Source of the DNA: Rhodovastum sp963709085
GTDB taxonomy: Bacteria; Pseudomonadota; Alphaproteobacteria; Acetobacterales; Acetobacteraceae
Direction: 5' to 3'
NCBI GenBank assembly: GCA_963709085.1
Contig: CAVPVB010000024.1
Coordinates: forward strand, 1,276,349 to 1,340,348
Length of the DNA: 64,000 bases
Of this stretch, positions 42,613 through 51,116 are shown one piece after another (the first letter of the stretch is position 1; the number at the start of each line of letters is the position of its first letter). A program made the position numbers and the translations under genes. The notes under the pieces were generated by a model, which did not search any database, was not told the origin of the DNA, and saw only the letters and a program-made list of their open reading frames with translations.

Positions 42613-43578
42613 ATGAGTTATCTGGGCCTGAGCGCGCTGCTGCTGCTCACCTGTGCGACCCTGGCCGGGCTCGGCATCGCCAGCATGCTGCTGGAACGGG
42701 CCTATGCCCGCAAGGAACGGCTGGCGCGCCGCATCGCCGGCGCGGCGGGCGCCGACCGGCGTTCGCTCATGACCATCCGCCCCCGCCCGCGCCTGAGCAC
42801 GGCACCGCCGTCGCGCCCGGCAGCGGCGCGGGTGGCGGCCATCTTCGGCATCGATCTCGCCGGCCAGGCCCGCGCCGAGACCAAATGGTATGTGGTGCTG
42901 GGCTTCACGCTGATGCTCGCGCGTCTGCCGGCCGGGCTGATCACCGGCATGATCGGTCCGCTCGGCTGGCTGAGCGTGCCGGTGATCTGGGTACTGGCGG
43001 CGCGCAGCTTCTTCGGCTGGCGCGAGAAGCGGCGGCGCGAGTTGTTGTTCGGCCAGTTTCCCGATGCCCTGGCGACGATCGTGCGCTCCATTCGCGTCGG
43101 CATTCCGGTCAGCCGCGCGGTCGCCATCGTTGGACGCGAAGCGCCGCAGCCGACCGGCGCGGAATTCGCCCAGCTCGCCGACGCGCTCACCGTCGGCGTT
43201 TCGCTGGAGGAGGCGTTGCAGGCCATGGCCAATCGCAACCAGATGCCCGAGTACCGCTTCTTTGCCACCGCGCTGGTGCTGCAGGAGCAGACTGGCGGCG
43301 GTCTGACCGCGACGCTGGAGAATCTGGCCGACGTGATTCGCAAGCGCGTGGCGCTGCGTGCCCGCGGCAAGGCGCTGGCGGCGGAGGCGCGCACCAGCGC
43401 GGCCGTCCTGACCGGGCTGCCCTTTGTCGCCGGCCTCGGCCTCTGGGTTATCGACCCGGCCTACATGTCGGTGATGTTCACGACCCATGCGGGCAACATG
43501 CTGCTCAGCGCCGCCCTCGGCACGCTGGGCTGCGGCACGCTGGTCATGCGCAGCATCATCCAGAGCAGCCTCGAATGA
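42613..43578 (+). CDS. tadB: Inner-membrane platform protein TadB
   Basis: A 321-residue GspF/T2SSF-fold protein with the motif 'FPDALATIVRSIRVGIPVSR' and membrane segments at the N-terminus, middle and C-terminus. It forms with TadC the platform above CpaF. ATG 42613 follows a GGGAAA site. Its TGA overlaps the tadC start. Confidence 0.92.
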   Translation: MSYLGLSALLLLTCATLAGLGIASMLLERAYARKERLARRIAGAAGADRRSLMTIRPRPRLSTAPPSRPAAARVAAIFGIDLAGQARAETKWYVVLGFTLMLARLPAGLITGMIGPLGWLSVPVIWVLAARSFFGWREKRRRELLFGQFPDALATIVRSIRVGIPVSRAVAIVGREAPQPTGAEFAQLADALTVGVSLEEALQAMANRNQMPEYRFFATALVLQEQTGGGLTATLENLADVIRKRVALRARGKALAAEARTSAAVLTGLPFVAGLGLWVIDPAYMSVMFTTHAGNMLLSAALGTLGCGTLVMRSIIQSSLE

Positions 43579-44516
43579 GCCCGTCGCTGCTGCTGGCATT
43601 CGCCTGGGGCGGGGTCGCGGCGACCCTGCTTGGCGGCGTCGTGCTGCTGGCGCAAATCGAACGTCAGCAGCGACTGGCCGCGCGCATCCGCGCCGTGCAG
43701 GCCGGCCCCGGACACACGGCGCGCAGCCTGTCCGAGCGGCAGGGAAGCAGCGTCTCGGCCGCCCAGGTGGTCGCCGAACTCGGCGGTCTGGTCACCCGCA
43801 GCGGCCTGCTGTCGGCCAGGACGCGGGAGGATTTGGAGGCGACGCTGGCGACCGCGGGCTTCCGCGGCAGCAACGCGCTGGCATTGCTGGTGGGCAGCAA
43901 GCTGCTGCTGCTGGTCGGCCTGCCGCTGACCGTCCTGGCGCTGCTGCACAGCCTGCAGATGCGCCCGGCGGTGCTCCATCTCCTGGTGAGCGCGAGCGCG
44001 GTGGCGGGGCTGCTCGCGCCCGATTTCGCCATTTCGCGCATGCGCCGTGCCCATCTGCAGGCACTCGATCGCGGCCTGCCCGATGCGCTCGACATGATGG
44101 TGATCTGCGCCAATGCCGGGCTCGGGCTGGAGCCGGCGATCGGGCGGGTCGCGCAGGAAATCCGCTACGCCCATCCGGCGATCGCCGAGGAGCTGTTCCA
44201 GACCGCGACGGAATTGCAGATGCATGCCGACAGCCGGATCGGGCTGGCCAATCTGGGCATCCGCACCGGCCTGCCCGGCCTCAAGCGCCTCGGCGCCACG
44301 CTGGTGCAGACCATGCAATACGGCACCGCGGTCACCGAGGCGCTGCAAATGCTGTCGGCCGAAATGCGCCATGAAATGCTGACCCGCTGCGAGGAACGGG
44401 CGGCGCGGCTGCCGGTGCTGCTGACCATGCCGATGATCCTGTTCATCCTGCCCTGCATCTTCCTCGTCGTCGGCGGCCCGGCGGCCATCAAGGTTATGGC
44501 CATCTTGCGGCCGTAG
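43575..44516 (+). CDS. tadC: Inner-membrane platform protein TadC
   Basis: A 313-residue paralogue of TadB with 'LPDALDMMVICANAGLGLEP' and 'ALQMLSAEMRHEMLTRCEER', both typical for TadC, and a C-terminal helix 'PMILFILPCIFLVVGGPAAI'. It pairs with TadB. ATGA overlap with tadB ensures coupled translation. Confidence 0.92.
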   Translation: MSPSLLLAFAWGGVAATLLGGVVLLAQIERQQRLAARIRAVQAGPGHTARSLSERQGSSVSAAQVVAELGGLVTRSGLLSARTREDLEATLATAGFRGSNALALLVGSKLLLLVGLPLTVLALLHSLQMRPAVLHLLVSASAVAGLLAPDFAISRMRRAHLQALDRGLPDALDMMVICANAGLGLEPAIGRVAQEIRYAHPAIAEELFQTATELQMHADSRIGLANLGIRTGLPGLKRLGATLVQTMQYGTAVTEALQMLSAEMRHEMLTRCEERAARLPVLLTMPMILFILPCIFLVVGGPAAIKVMAILRP

Positions 44517-44572
44517 AGTGCAGCGGTGGCGCGCCGTCCTGCGCGTCCCTGCCGCGGGTGAGGAGCCATTTG

Positions 44573-45319
44573 ATGCGCGCCTGGATTCTGTGGACGGCGA
44601 TCGCCCTGTCGGCCTGCGCCGATCACGGCAAGGAGCCGGCCCTGTCGAACCGGCCGCCCAGCCTGAATGTCGCCGATACCGCGCTGGCCTCCGGCGCGCC
44701 GGCGATCGCCCTGCAGGTCGCCAACGGCATCCTGGCCAGCGCCCCCGGCAATGTCGCGGCACTGGTCCGCCAGGGGAACGCCCTGGCGGCGCTCGGCCGC
44801 GGCGGCGAGGCCGATCTCAGCTACCAGCGCGCGCTCGCGATCGACCCCGCATCGGGCGAGGCGATGATCGGCGAGGGCCGGCTGCTGCTGGCCGACCGCC
44901 CGGCGCAGGCCGAGGAACTGTTCCTCCGCGTGGTCAGCGCCGATCCGCGCAACGCCGTGGCGTTGAATGATCTCGGCATTGCGCGCGACATGCAGGGGCG
45001 TCATTCGCAGGCGCAGGAAGCCTATCGCCGTGCCATGGCCTGCGCGCCCGGGATGGTCGCGGCCCAGGTCAATCTCGGCCTGTCGCTGGCGATTTCGGGC
45101 GAAACCACGGGCGCCATCGCGCTGCTGCGGCCATTGGCGGCGGATGCCGAGGCGCCGAAGCGCGTGCGGCACGATCTCGCGGTGGCGCTGACGCTTGCCG
45201 GCCAGCGCGACGAAGCCGTGCGGGTGCTGAGCGTCGACATGCCCGCGGATGAGGCGTCGCGGCTGGTCGACGATATCGCCGCGCTGTACCCCCGGAACAC
45301 GGAGGCCCCCCCGCCATGA
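44573..45319 (+). CDS. tadD: TPR lipoprotein TadD
   Basis: A 248-residue lipoprotein with signal and lipobox 'WTAIALSAC' and about five tetratricopeptide repeats ('DLGIARDMQGRHSQAQEAYR'). TadD proteins are required for pilus assembly, probably as pilot or scaffold at the outer membrane. ATG 44573 has GAGGAG upstream and is preferred to GTG 44558. It overlaps the TadG-like gene. Confidence 0.88.
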   Translation: MRAWILWTAIALSACADHGKEPALSNRPPSLNVADTALASGAPAIALQVANGILASAPGNVAALVRQGNALAALGRGGEADLSYQRALAIDPASGEAMIGEGRLLLADRPAQAEELFLRVVSADPRNAVALNDLGIARDMQGRHSQAQEAYRRAMACAPGMVAAQVNLGLSLAISGETTGAIALLRPLAADAEAPKRVRHDLAVALTLAGQRDEAVRVLSVDMPADEASRLVDDIAALYPRNTEAPPP

Positions 45320-46569
45320 TGAAACGGCCTGACCCACGCCGCGGCACGGTCGCGGTCACCACGGCAATCGCGCTGCCGGTGCTGATCGGCATGGCGGCGC
45401 TGGCGATCGATACCGGCATCTGGTACTGCGAACGCTCCCGCCTGCAGCTCGCCGCCGACGCGGCGGCCTATGGCGCGGGGCGGTTGCTGTCCGACCACAC
45501 GGCCGATTTCACCGGTGCGGCAACCGCCGAGGCGAAGGCTGTCACCAACAATTACTGGCTGCTGGGCACCACGGCTTCGACCACCAGCCTGGTCCCCACC
45601 GTCACCCCGGCATCGGATTATTCCAGCGTGACGGTAACGCTGTCGACCCATGCCGACAGGTTTCTCAGTGCCGCGCTCTCGTTGCAGGTGCCGGTCATGT
45701 CGGTGAGCGCGACCGCGTCGGTGGTATCCGCAACGGCCGGCTGCGTACTGGCGCTGGACAAATCCGCCTATGGCGCCATCACCGTGGGCAACGATGCCGG
45801 CATCGTCGCCTCCAACTGCGGCGTGTTTACGAATTCCGGTTCGACGTTGGGCGCGATCGAGGTCACCGGGAGCGGATCGATCACCGCCCCGAGCATCGGT
45901 GCCGTGGGCAGCGTGCACCAGGATAATGGTGGCCACGTCTCGACAACGCCCAGCCCGAATTCGACGGCGGAGGCCAATCCGTATGCGTCGCTGAGCGTGC
46001 CAAATTATGGGTCATGCACACAGAGCAACGTTAATGCCAGCAGCTGGGGCGTGCATTACAACTATGGGGCCTCGAATAACGTCTTCTGCGGCAACACCCA
46101 GATTGGCGGCAACGGCGCCATCATCAGCTTCGCTTCCGGCGTGACATATTACGTCGTCAACGGCAATCTGGTGTTCAACAACACCAGCATCACCGCCAGC
46201 GGTGTGGCCTTCGTGCTGACCGGCAGCAGCCCGGGCGCGTTCCAGTGGACCAACTACTCGAACACCACCTCCGCCGTCACCGCACAGACCGGCGGGACCC
46301 TGGCGGGCATCCTGGTCTGGCAGACCTGCAACAGCGCGGGATCGGACCCGGCGAGTTCAATCGCCGGCGGATCGACCTTTTCGATCTCCGGGGCGCTCTA
46401 TTTCCCCTGCGGTCAGTTGGCGATCAACAATAACGCCCTGGTCAGTCCCGCCAGCGGCGGCTCGCTGACGGTTGTGGCCGACACGATCAACCTGGAAGGA
46501 AGCGCCACGCTGAAAACATCCAGCGGCGGTTCCGGCACCGGCGGCAGCACCGTCGTGCTGACCCAATAG
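45316..46569 (+). CDS. TadG-like pilus-associated protein with Ser/Thr/Asn-rich exterior
   Basis: A 417-residue protein whose first 60 residues ('RRGTVAVTTAIALPVLIGMA' followed by a Glu/Arg patch and 'LQLAADAAAYGAGRL') are the TadG-like N-terminal domain. The remainder is a low-charge, Ser/Thr/Gly/Asn-rich passenger rich in beta-type repeats ('GSGSITAPSIGAVGSVHQDN'). No von Willebrand A motif is visible, unlike long TadG. It may be a minor surface component of the pilus. Confidence 0.82.
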   Translation: MMKRPDPRRGTVAVTTAIALPVLIGMAALAIDTGIWYCERSRLQLAADAAAYGAGRLLSDHTADFTGAATAEAKAVTNNYWLLGTTASTTSLVPTVTPASDYSSVTVTLSTHADRFLSAALSLQVPVMSVSATASVVSATAGCVLALDKSAYGAITVGNDAGIVASNCGVFTNSGSTLGAIEVTGSGSITAPSIGAVGSVHQDNGGHVSTTPSPNSTAEANPYASLSVPNYGSCTQSNVNASSWGVHYNYGASNNVFCGNTQIGGNGAIISFASGVTYYVVNGNLVFNNTSITASGVAFVLTGSSPGAFQWTNYSNTTSAVTAQTGGTLAGILVWQTCNSAGSDPASSIAGGSTFSISGALYFPCGQLAINNNALVSPASGGSLTVVADTINLEGSATLKTSSGGSGTGGSTVVLTQ

Positions 46570-46635
46570 CGTTACGAATTCAGAGCGCTACGGGACCGGC
46601 GGATCGACGATCACCAGCATGGCACGCCCCGCCCG

Positions 46636-48468
46636 TTATCGCGATCCCGGCCGCGGTTGGTTGCGGTCCATCCCATCGACCGTGCCGGCGTCGATAACCG
46701 GCACGATCCGGTACAGCGTCTGGCCGGATGGCGCATCATAAGCAATTCTCTCCAGCCAGGGCGGCACCTGCCCGCGGCCAAGCCGATCCTGCAGGGTTTC
46801 CGGTGGAAGGTCGGCAACCAGGCGTGACCGTCGCGGGCTCGGGCAAAACAGCACCAGCGCCGCGCCGGTCGCCCGCATCTCGGCGGGTTCGCCGTCGGAA
46901 GGCTGGCTGCGCCAGGCGGCACGCAGGCGCAGGAAAGCCGGGATGCCGCGGTGGTACAGCGATCCCACCGTCAGCACCCGGGTGCGATACAGCAATTCCG
47001 GGCTGGCGTTGACGTCGGCCAGCACCGTGCGGCCGGCGTAGGGCGCCAGCATCGCCCCGATCCGTGCCAGTCTGCAATCCGGGTACGGCGCGTCCATCTG
47101 GTTGCGAAACTGGGCGAGTTCGGCGGCGCGCGGGCCGAGCAGCAGCAGCGCCAGCAACGCGACCCGTGCGAGCGCCGGGACCAGGGGCGGTCCCGCGGCA
47201 AGCCACACCGTCAGCCCCGCAAGTGCCAGCGGCGCGAGGGCCGCCCCGGCCGCTTCGGCATAGATCGCGAAACGGAGATGCCAGGCACCGAGGCCCACCG
47301 CGAGAACGCTCATGGCGCCGGCATAGGCCCACAGAATCGAGCGGTCCCGGACCGCGCGCCAGCATGCGGTCGCGACGGCAAGCAGGCCGGACAGCAGGAA
47401 GATTGTCGCGTCGGAGATCGAGGCGATCGGCTGCATCTCCAGGATCGGGCCGAGAAACGCCTGCGCCTCCGCCGCACTCATCAGTCCGTCCGGGCCGCGT
47501 ATCACGGTGGGGAACAGCACCAGCCAGCCGCCGAGCGACAGCCCGGCCGCCACGGCGGCCAGACCGGCCCGGCCGGGCGGCGGCGGCGAGAAAAGCTCCA
47601 GCAGCCGCAATGCGCCGCCGAGCAGACAGAGGGCCACGCCGAGCCCGACATAGACGATCGAGAGCCGGTCGATCTCCGCCGCCCCATAGCCCGCGAAGGG
47701 CGGGTCCACGGCCAGGGCGGCGCCGACCAGCAGCAGGAAGCAGAGGCTGGCGCGGCGAAACGCGCGACCGTACCGCACGCTGCCCGGATCAATGACCCAG
47801 CCCAGCCCGATCGCCCCGAAGGCGGCAAGGCTGAACGGCATCGTTTCCGGTGTCAGCCAGATCCCCGCCGCCGCCCACGCGCCGAGGCGCGGGCCGGCCC
47901 GCTCGTCGCCCAACGATACCCGGACCGCCCAGCCGGCTGCCGCCGCCACCACGACGCAGGCCAGCACATGATGATGCGCCACCCCCGGCGCGCCATAGCC
48001 GATGACGACCGGCGTCAGCGCCGCGATGACGGGGACGGTCCACAGCCAGGCTCGGTTGGCCAGCGGCGCGACCGCCCAGGCCAATGTCAGACCGAGCGCG
48101 CCGACGCTGAGCGGGCCCAGCAGGGACGCGGCGACATGCAGCGCGGCCGGCCAGCCCAGCGCCAGCCGGAACGGCAGCGCGAGCAGCAGGATCAGGCTGT
48201 CGAGAAAATGCGACCACGGAAGCAGGGCGCCCGCGCCGGAAGCGTCCCGTGCAACGTCATGCAGCGGCATGCCGGACGCGAGAATGTCGCGCAGCCGGAC
48301 CAGTCGCATATAGCTGTCCGGGTTGACCAGGCCGCCCGCCGCGACCGATCGCAACGCACCGGCGCCGCCAACGGCATCGAGCAATGCGGCGGCGAGGAAG
48401 TACGCCCAGCATTCCGCGCGGGTGAGCGGGGCGCCGCGGTCACAGGGGGCAGCATCGGCGGACAGCAT
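46636..48468 (-). CDS. Multi-pass membrane protein, GT-C/STT3-like
   Basis: A 610-residue protein with about 12 hydrophobic helices and a C-terminal soluble domain of about 130 residues. The first periplasmic loop carries 'LVNPDSYMRLVRLRDILASG', the acidic first-loop pattern of GT-C glycosyltransferases such as oligosaccharyltransferases. The soluble tail ('RTVLADVNASPELLYRTRVL') could recognise the acceptor. It is transcribed against the pilus genes and may glycosylate surface proteins, perhaps the Ser/Thr-rich TadG-like product, though that is inference. Confidence 0.6.
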   Translation of the reverse strand: MLSADAAPCDRGAPLTRAECWAYFLAAALLDAVGGAGALRSVAAGGLVNPDSYMRLVRLRDILASGMPLHDVARDASGAGALLPWSHFLDSLILLLALPFRLALGWPAALHVAASLLGPLSVGALGLTLAWAVAPLANRAWLWTVPVIAALTPVVIGYGAPGVAHHHVLACVVVAAAAGWAVRVSLGDERAGPRLGAWAAAGIWLTPETMPFSLAAFGAIGLGWVIDPGSVRYGRAFRRASLCFLLLVGAALAVDPPFAGYGAAEIDRLSIVYVGLGVALCLLGGALRLLELFSPPPPGRAGLAAVAAGLSLGGWLVLFPTVIRGPDGLMSAAEAQAFLGPILEMQPIASISDATIFLLSGLLAVATACWRAVRDRSILWAYAGAMSVLAVGLGAWHLRFAIYAEAAGAALAPLALAGLTVWLAAGPPLVPALARVALLALLLLGPRAAELAQFRNQMDAPYPDCRLARIGAMLAPYAGRTVLADVNASPELLYRTRVLTVGSLYHRGIPAFLRLRAAWRSQPSDGEPAEMRATGAALVLFCPSPRRSRLVADLPPETLQDRLGRGQVPPWLERIAYDAPSGQTLYRIVPVIDAGTVDGMDRNQPRPGSR

Positions 48469-48575
48469 GCGGGGCCATCGGGCGGCAAGGGGTCGTTAAC
48501 CACACCGGGACAATCATACGCTGATCACCCACAAAAGACAATCTGAGGTTGATAATTAGCGCGATAACACCCTCA

Positions 48576-49095
48576 ATGGTTGTTTTTACGCTATCGGCGT
48601 GGCGGGCGAATCCGTGCCACCGACGCGGCAGCATCAGCGTGGAACTGGCGCTGCTGGCGCTGTTCGTGCTGCTGCCGCTGCTGGCGGCGGTGTGGGATTT
48701 CGGCCTGGCGTTGAAGACGCAGGCGCAGGCTCGACAACGCCCTGGCCGCTGCCATCCAGTTCGCCTGGTCGAGCCCCAGCAATGCGGTGAATGCCAGAAG
48801 TATCAGCCTGGCAGCGCAGGCCGCGTATGGCAGCGGCCCCAGCCTGACCGTGGCGAATCCGGTCATCAGCTATGGCTGCGTGCAACCCGGCGTCGCGGGC
48901 AGCCTGGCCTATGCCGTGACGCCGGAGGTGAACTCCAGCGTCACCTGCCCGGCGGCGACCTCGAGCGCGCCGGCGCAGACGCTGGCGACCTTCATTACCG
49001 TCTCGCTCAGTGCCTCGGTCGCGTTCCCGGTGCCGCTTCCGGTGCTGGGCGACAGCATCAGCCTGTCGGTCACCGGAACGGCGCGGACACAATGA
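48576..49095 (+). pseudogene. TadE-like pseudopilin, frameshifted
   Basis: The start is near ATG 48576. The pseudopilin N-terminus 'RRGSISVELALLALFVLLPL' followed by 'LAAVWDFGLALKTQAQ' is typical. A one-base indel near 48731 breaks the frame; the correct continuation 'LDNALAAAIQFAWSSPSNAV' lies in another frame and runs to 49095. Corrected length would be about 173 residues. It overlaps the next pseudopilin gene by 4 nt. TadE-like minor pilins are cleaved by the same peptidase as Flp. Confidence 0.75.
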
Positions 49096-49550
49096 GGCGG
49101 TTCGCCCTTGGCCGCGACCGGCGGGGCGCGGCGGCGGTGGAGTTCGCCCTCTGCATCTGGGCCCTGATCGCGATGATGCTCGGCATTATCGAGGCGGGGC
49201 GCCTCTATCTGGTGCAGCACACGCTGGAATACGGCGTAGCCCGCGCGGCCCGCGTCGCCGTGGTGGACGGGTCCCGCTCCGCCTCCCCGAGCGCGATCTG
49301 CGGCAACACCATCGCCGCTTTCACCGCCGCCATCGCCCCGGCGCTCGGCAGCACGGCCAGCGTGACCTTGACCGTGACGCTGACCACCAGCAGCGGCACA
49401 TCGACCTGCACCAAGTCATCGACGGCGACCGTCCATGCGGGCGACAGCGTCAGTATCGCCGCCTCACATCAATGGGCGCCGGTCGCCGGCCTGCTGTCGC
49501 TGCCGGCGGTGACGCTGACCGCCAGCACGGCCGGCACCATCCAGAATTGA
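49092..49550 (+). CDS. TadE-like pseudopilin
   Basis: A 152-residue minor pilin: basic start, 'RRGAAAVEFALCIWALIAMM' with the conserved Glu five residues into the hydrophobic segment, then 'VARAARVAVVDG' and a Ser/Thr-rich C-terminal domain with two cysteines. It pairs with the preceding frameshifted copy, and the two genes overlap by ATGA. It probably initiates or caps the Flp fibre. Confidence 0.88.
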   Translation: MRRFALGRDRRGAAAVEFALCIWALIAMMLGIIEAGRLYLVQHTLEYGVARAARVAVVDGSRSASPSAICGNTIAAFTAAIAPALGSTASVTLTVTLTTSSGTSTCTKSSTATVHAGDSVSIAASHQWAPVAGLLSLPAVTLTASTAGTIQN

Positions 49551-49572
49551 ACAGGTGACCAGAACCGGGCGG

Positions 49573-50298
49573 ATGCGGCGGATGAGCCGGACAATATGGG
49601 CCGGCGCCGCCGGGCTGGGTATCGCGGCGCTGCTGCCTGGCGGCGCGCGGGCGCAGATGCCGGCAGAGGCGGAGTCCTGCGTTGCCGCCGGCGCCCAGGC
49701 GGAGCGTGATTTTGGCTTGCCCGCCGGGCTTCTGCTGGCCATCGGGCAGGTCGAAAGCGGCCGGTTGGATTCGCGCACCGGTGCCGTCGTGCCCTGGCCA
49801 TGGACCATCGATGTGGCCGGCCAGGATGCGGTCTTTGCGGCGAAGCCGGAGGCGGTCGCGCGGGTGCAGACTCTGCAGGCGCAAGGCGTGCGGTCGATCG
49901 ATGTCGGCTGCTTCCAGGTGAACCTGCTGTATCACCCGCAAGCCTTCGCCGATCTGGAGGAAGCCTTCGAGCCGTCGGCGAACGCCCGCTACGCGGCCAG
50001 CTTCCTCGCCGCGCTGCATCAGCGAACCGGAATGTGGCAGACGGCGGTGGCGCTGTACCATTCGGCGACGCCGGGCCTGGGCGAACCTTACCGGGACCGC
50101 GTCTGGCGCAACTGGAACGGTGCGGTACCGCTCGGTGACGTGCATGTCGCGGCGGGTCTGCCCACGACCGATCCATTTGCCGTACTGGTCTCCTCGCTTG
50201 CCGCTGCCGTCCAGGTCTGGCGGCCGGCGGTTGCCGCTGGCCGGTCCGCGTCCGCGGCTCCGCCCCGCCCCGGACTTCCCCGGGTGATCACGCCCTGA
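49573..50298 (+). CDS. Lytic transglycosylase-like lysozyme-fold protein
   Basis: A secreted protein of about 241 residues with a signal peptide ending near 'LLPGGARA' and an SLT domain: 'FGLPAGLLLAIGQVESGRLD' (catalytic Glu in 'QVESG'), 'SIDVGCFQVNLLYHPQAF' and 'NARYAASFLAALHQRTGMWQ'. It would open peptidoglycan locally so the Tad machine can pass. ATG 49573 is used; GTG 49555 is possible. It follows the pseudopilin genes closely and ends the pilus locus. Confidence 0.85.
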   Translation: MRRMSRTIWAGAAGLGIAALLPGGARAQMPAEAESCVAAGAQAERDFGLPAGLLLAIGQVESGRLDSRTGAVVPWPWTIDVAGQDAVFAAKPEAVARVQTLQAQGVRSIDVGCFQVNLLYHPQAFADLEEAFEPSANARYAASFLAALHQRTGMWQTAVALYHSATPGLGEPYRDRVWRNWNGAVPLGDVHVAAGLPTTDPFAVLVSSLAAAVQVWRPAVAAGRSASAAPPRPGLPRVITP

Positions 50299-50840
50299 AC
50301 GCCGGCCGAGGGAGGCGTCTTGCCGGCCCGGCTTATCGGAATGACCGGCCAGGGTACCCGCAGATATGCGACATCACCAACTGAGCTTCACGGCGGTGGT
50401 CGACCCGGTCAGGCGCGATAAGAGCCGATTGAACCACTGCCAGAGCCCATTGAGCTGCCCGCATGTCCACCGAGGATGCCGCTGCTGTTTGAGGTGCTGC
50501 CACGCTTCCTGGCGTTTCTGCTCAGAGCTTGAAAAACAATCGAACTTGAAAAAGAATGCCCGCTGATATCATTGAGTTTTTCGGCGTCGTTCGGCGGCTT
50601 GCGGGCATTCTTTTTCAAACTCTCAGCCGTCCAGCAGCGCCGGCGCTTGCCGGAGGTAGTCTCCTCGGCGGCCTCACTGTGAGCGTTCGTATGATCCGTC
50701 ATAAGAGCGCTCTCTGTCGGCAAACCTGCTGACCTCTCCCAGGGGACCTTCCGGCACCCATGCACCAGAGTTTTGCAAGGGGCTCGACTTTGGCAATATG
50801 CCGGGTTGCAGAAGACTTTGGAGCAAATTGCGGTCGGAGA
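50299..50840. other. Intergenic region with hairpin and possible IS66 traces
   Basis: There is no intact gene in these 540 bp. On the minus strand 'MTDHTNAHSEAAEETTSGKR' (about 50640-50702) resembles the start of an IS66 accessory protein but ends within a few codons. A large hairpin lies at 50546-50618. The region looks like transposon residue between the pilus and chaperone loci. Confidence 0.4.
50546..50618. repeat. Perfect 18-bp inverted repeat, 37-nt loop
   Basis: TTGAAAAAGAATGCCCGC at 50546-50563 and its exact reverse complement at 50601-50618. The right arm ends in a T-run on the plus strand. It may be a transposon end pair or a structured RNA element. Confidence 0.8.
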
Positions 50841-51113
50841 TCAGCGCTCACTTTGATAGGCATCACCCCGGCGGGTCGCGACCATCGCGAGGCTCAGGAG
50901 CCGCTGAACCTCCGGCGTTGCATGCAGCACCAGCGCACGCCGCAGCAGCCGCGCGGCGGCGGCGGCGTCACCCTGCGCAAGCCATAGCATCGCCGTTCCA
51001 AGCAGCGCCGCGCTCTGCTGCTCGGCGCGCCGCACCAAGGCCAGATCGGCCCGGCAGCGGCGGCAGACATCGCCACCATGCAGCAAGGCGCGGCACAGCG
51101 GGCATCGCTCCAT
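50841..51113 (-). CDS. Small zinc-ribbon protein with helical repeat
   Basis: A 90-residue protein starting 'MERCPLCRALLHGGDVCRRC', a CX2C...CX2C zinc ribbon, followed by an Ala/Leu-rich TPR-like helical pair ('LAQGDAAAAARLLRRALVLH'). It begins 3 nt after the DnaK-like gene and ends the chaperone operon. The function is unknown; the zinc ribbon could stand in for that of classical DnaJ in client binding. Confidence 0.65.
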   Translation of the reverse strand: MERCPLCRALLHGGDVCRRCRADLALVRRAEQQSAALLGTAMLWLAQGDAAAAARLLRRALVLHATPEVQRLLSLAMVATRRGDAYQSER

Positions 51114-51116
51114 GGT

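Noticed and set aside
46951..48546. 531-codon plus-strand frame opposite the GT-C-like gene
   Set aside because: Arg/Gln-rich antisense artefact without hydrophobic or domain pattern.
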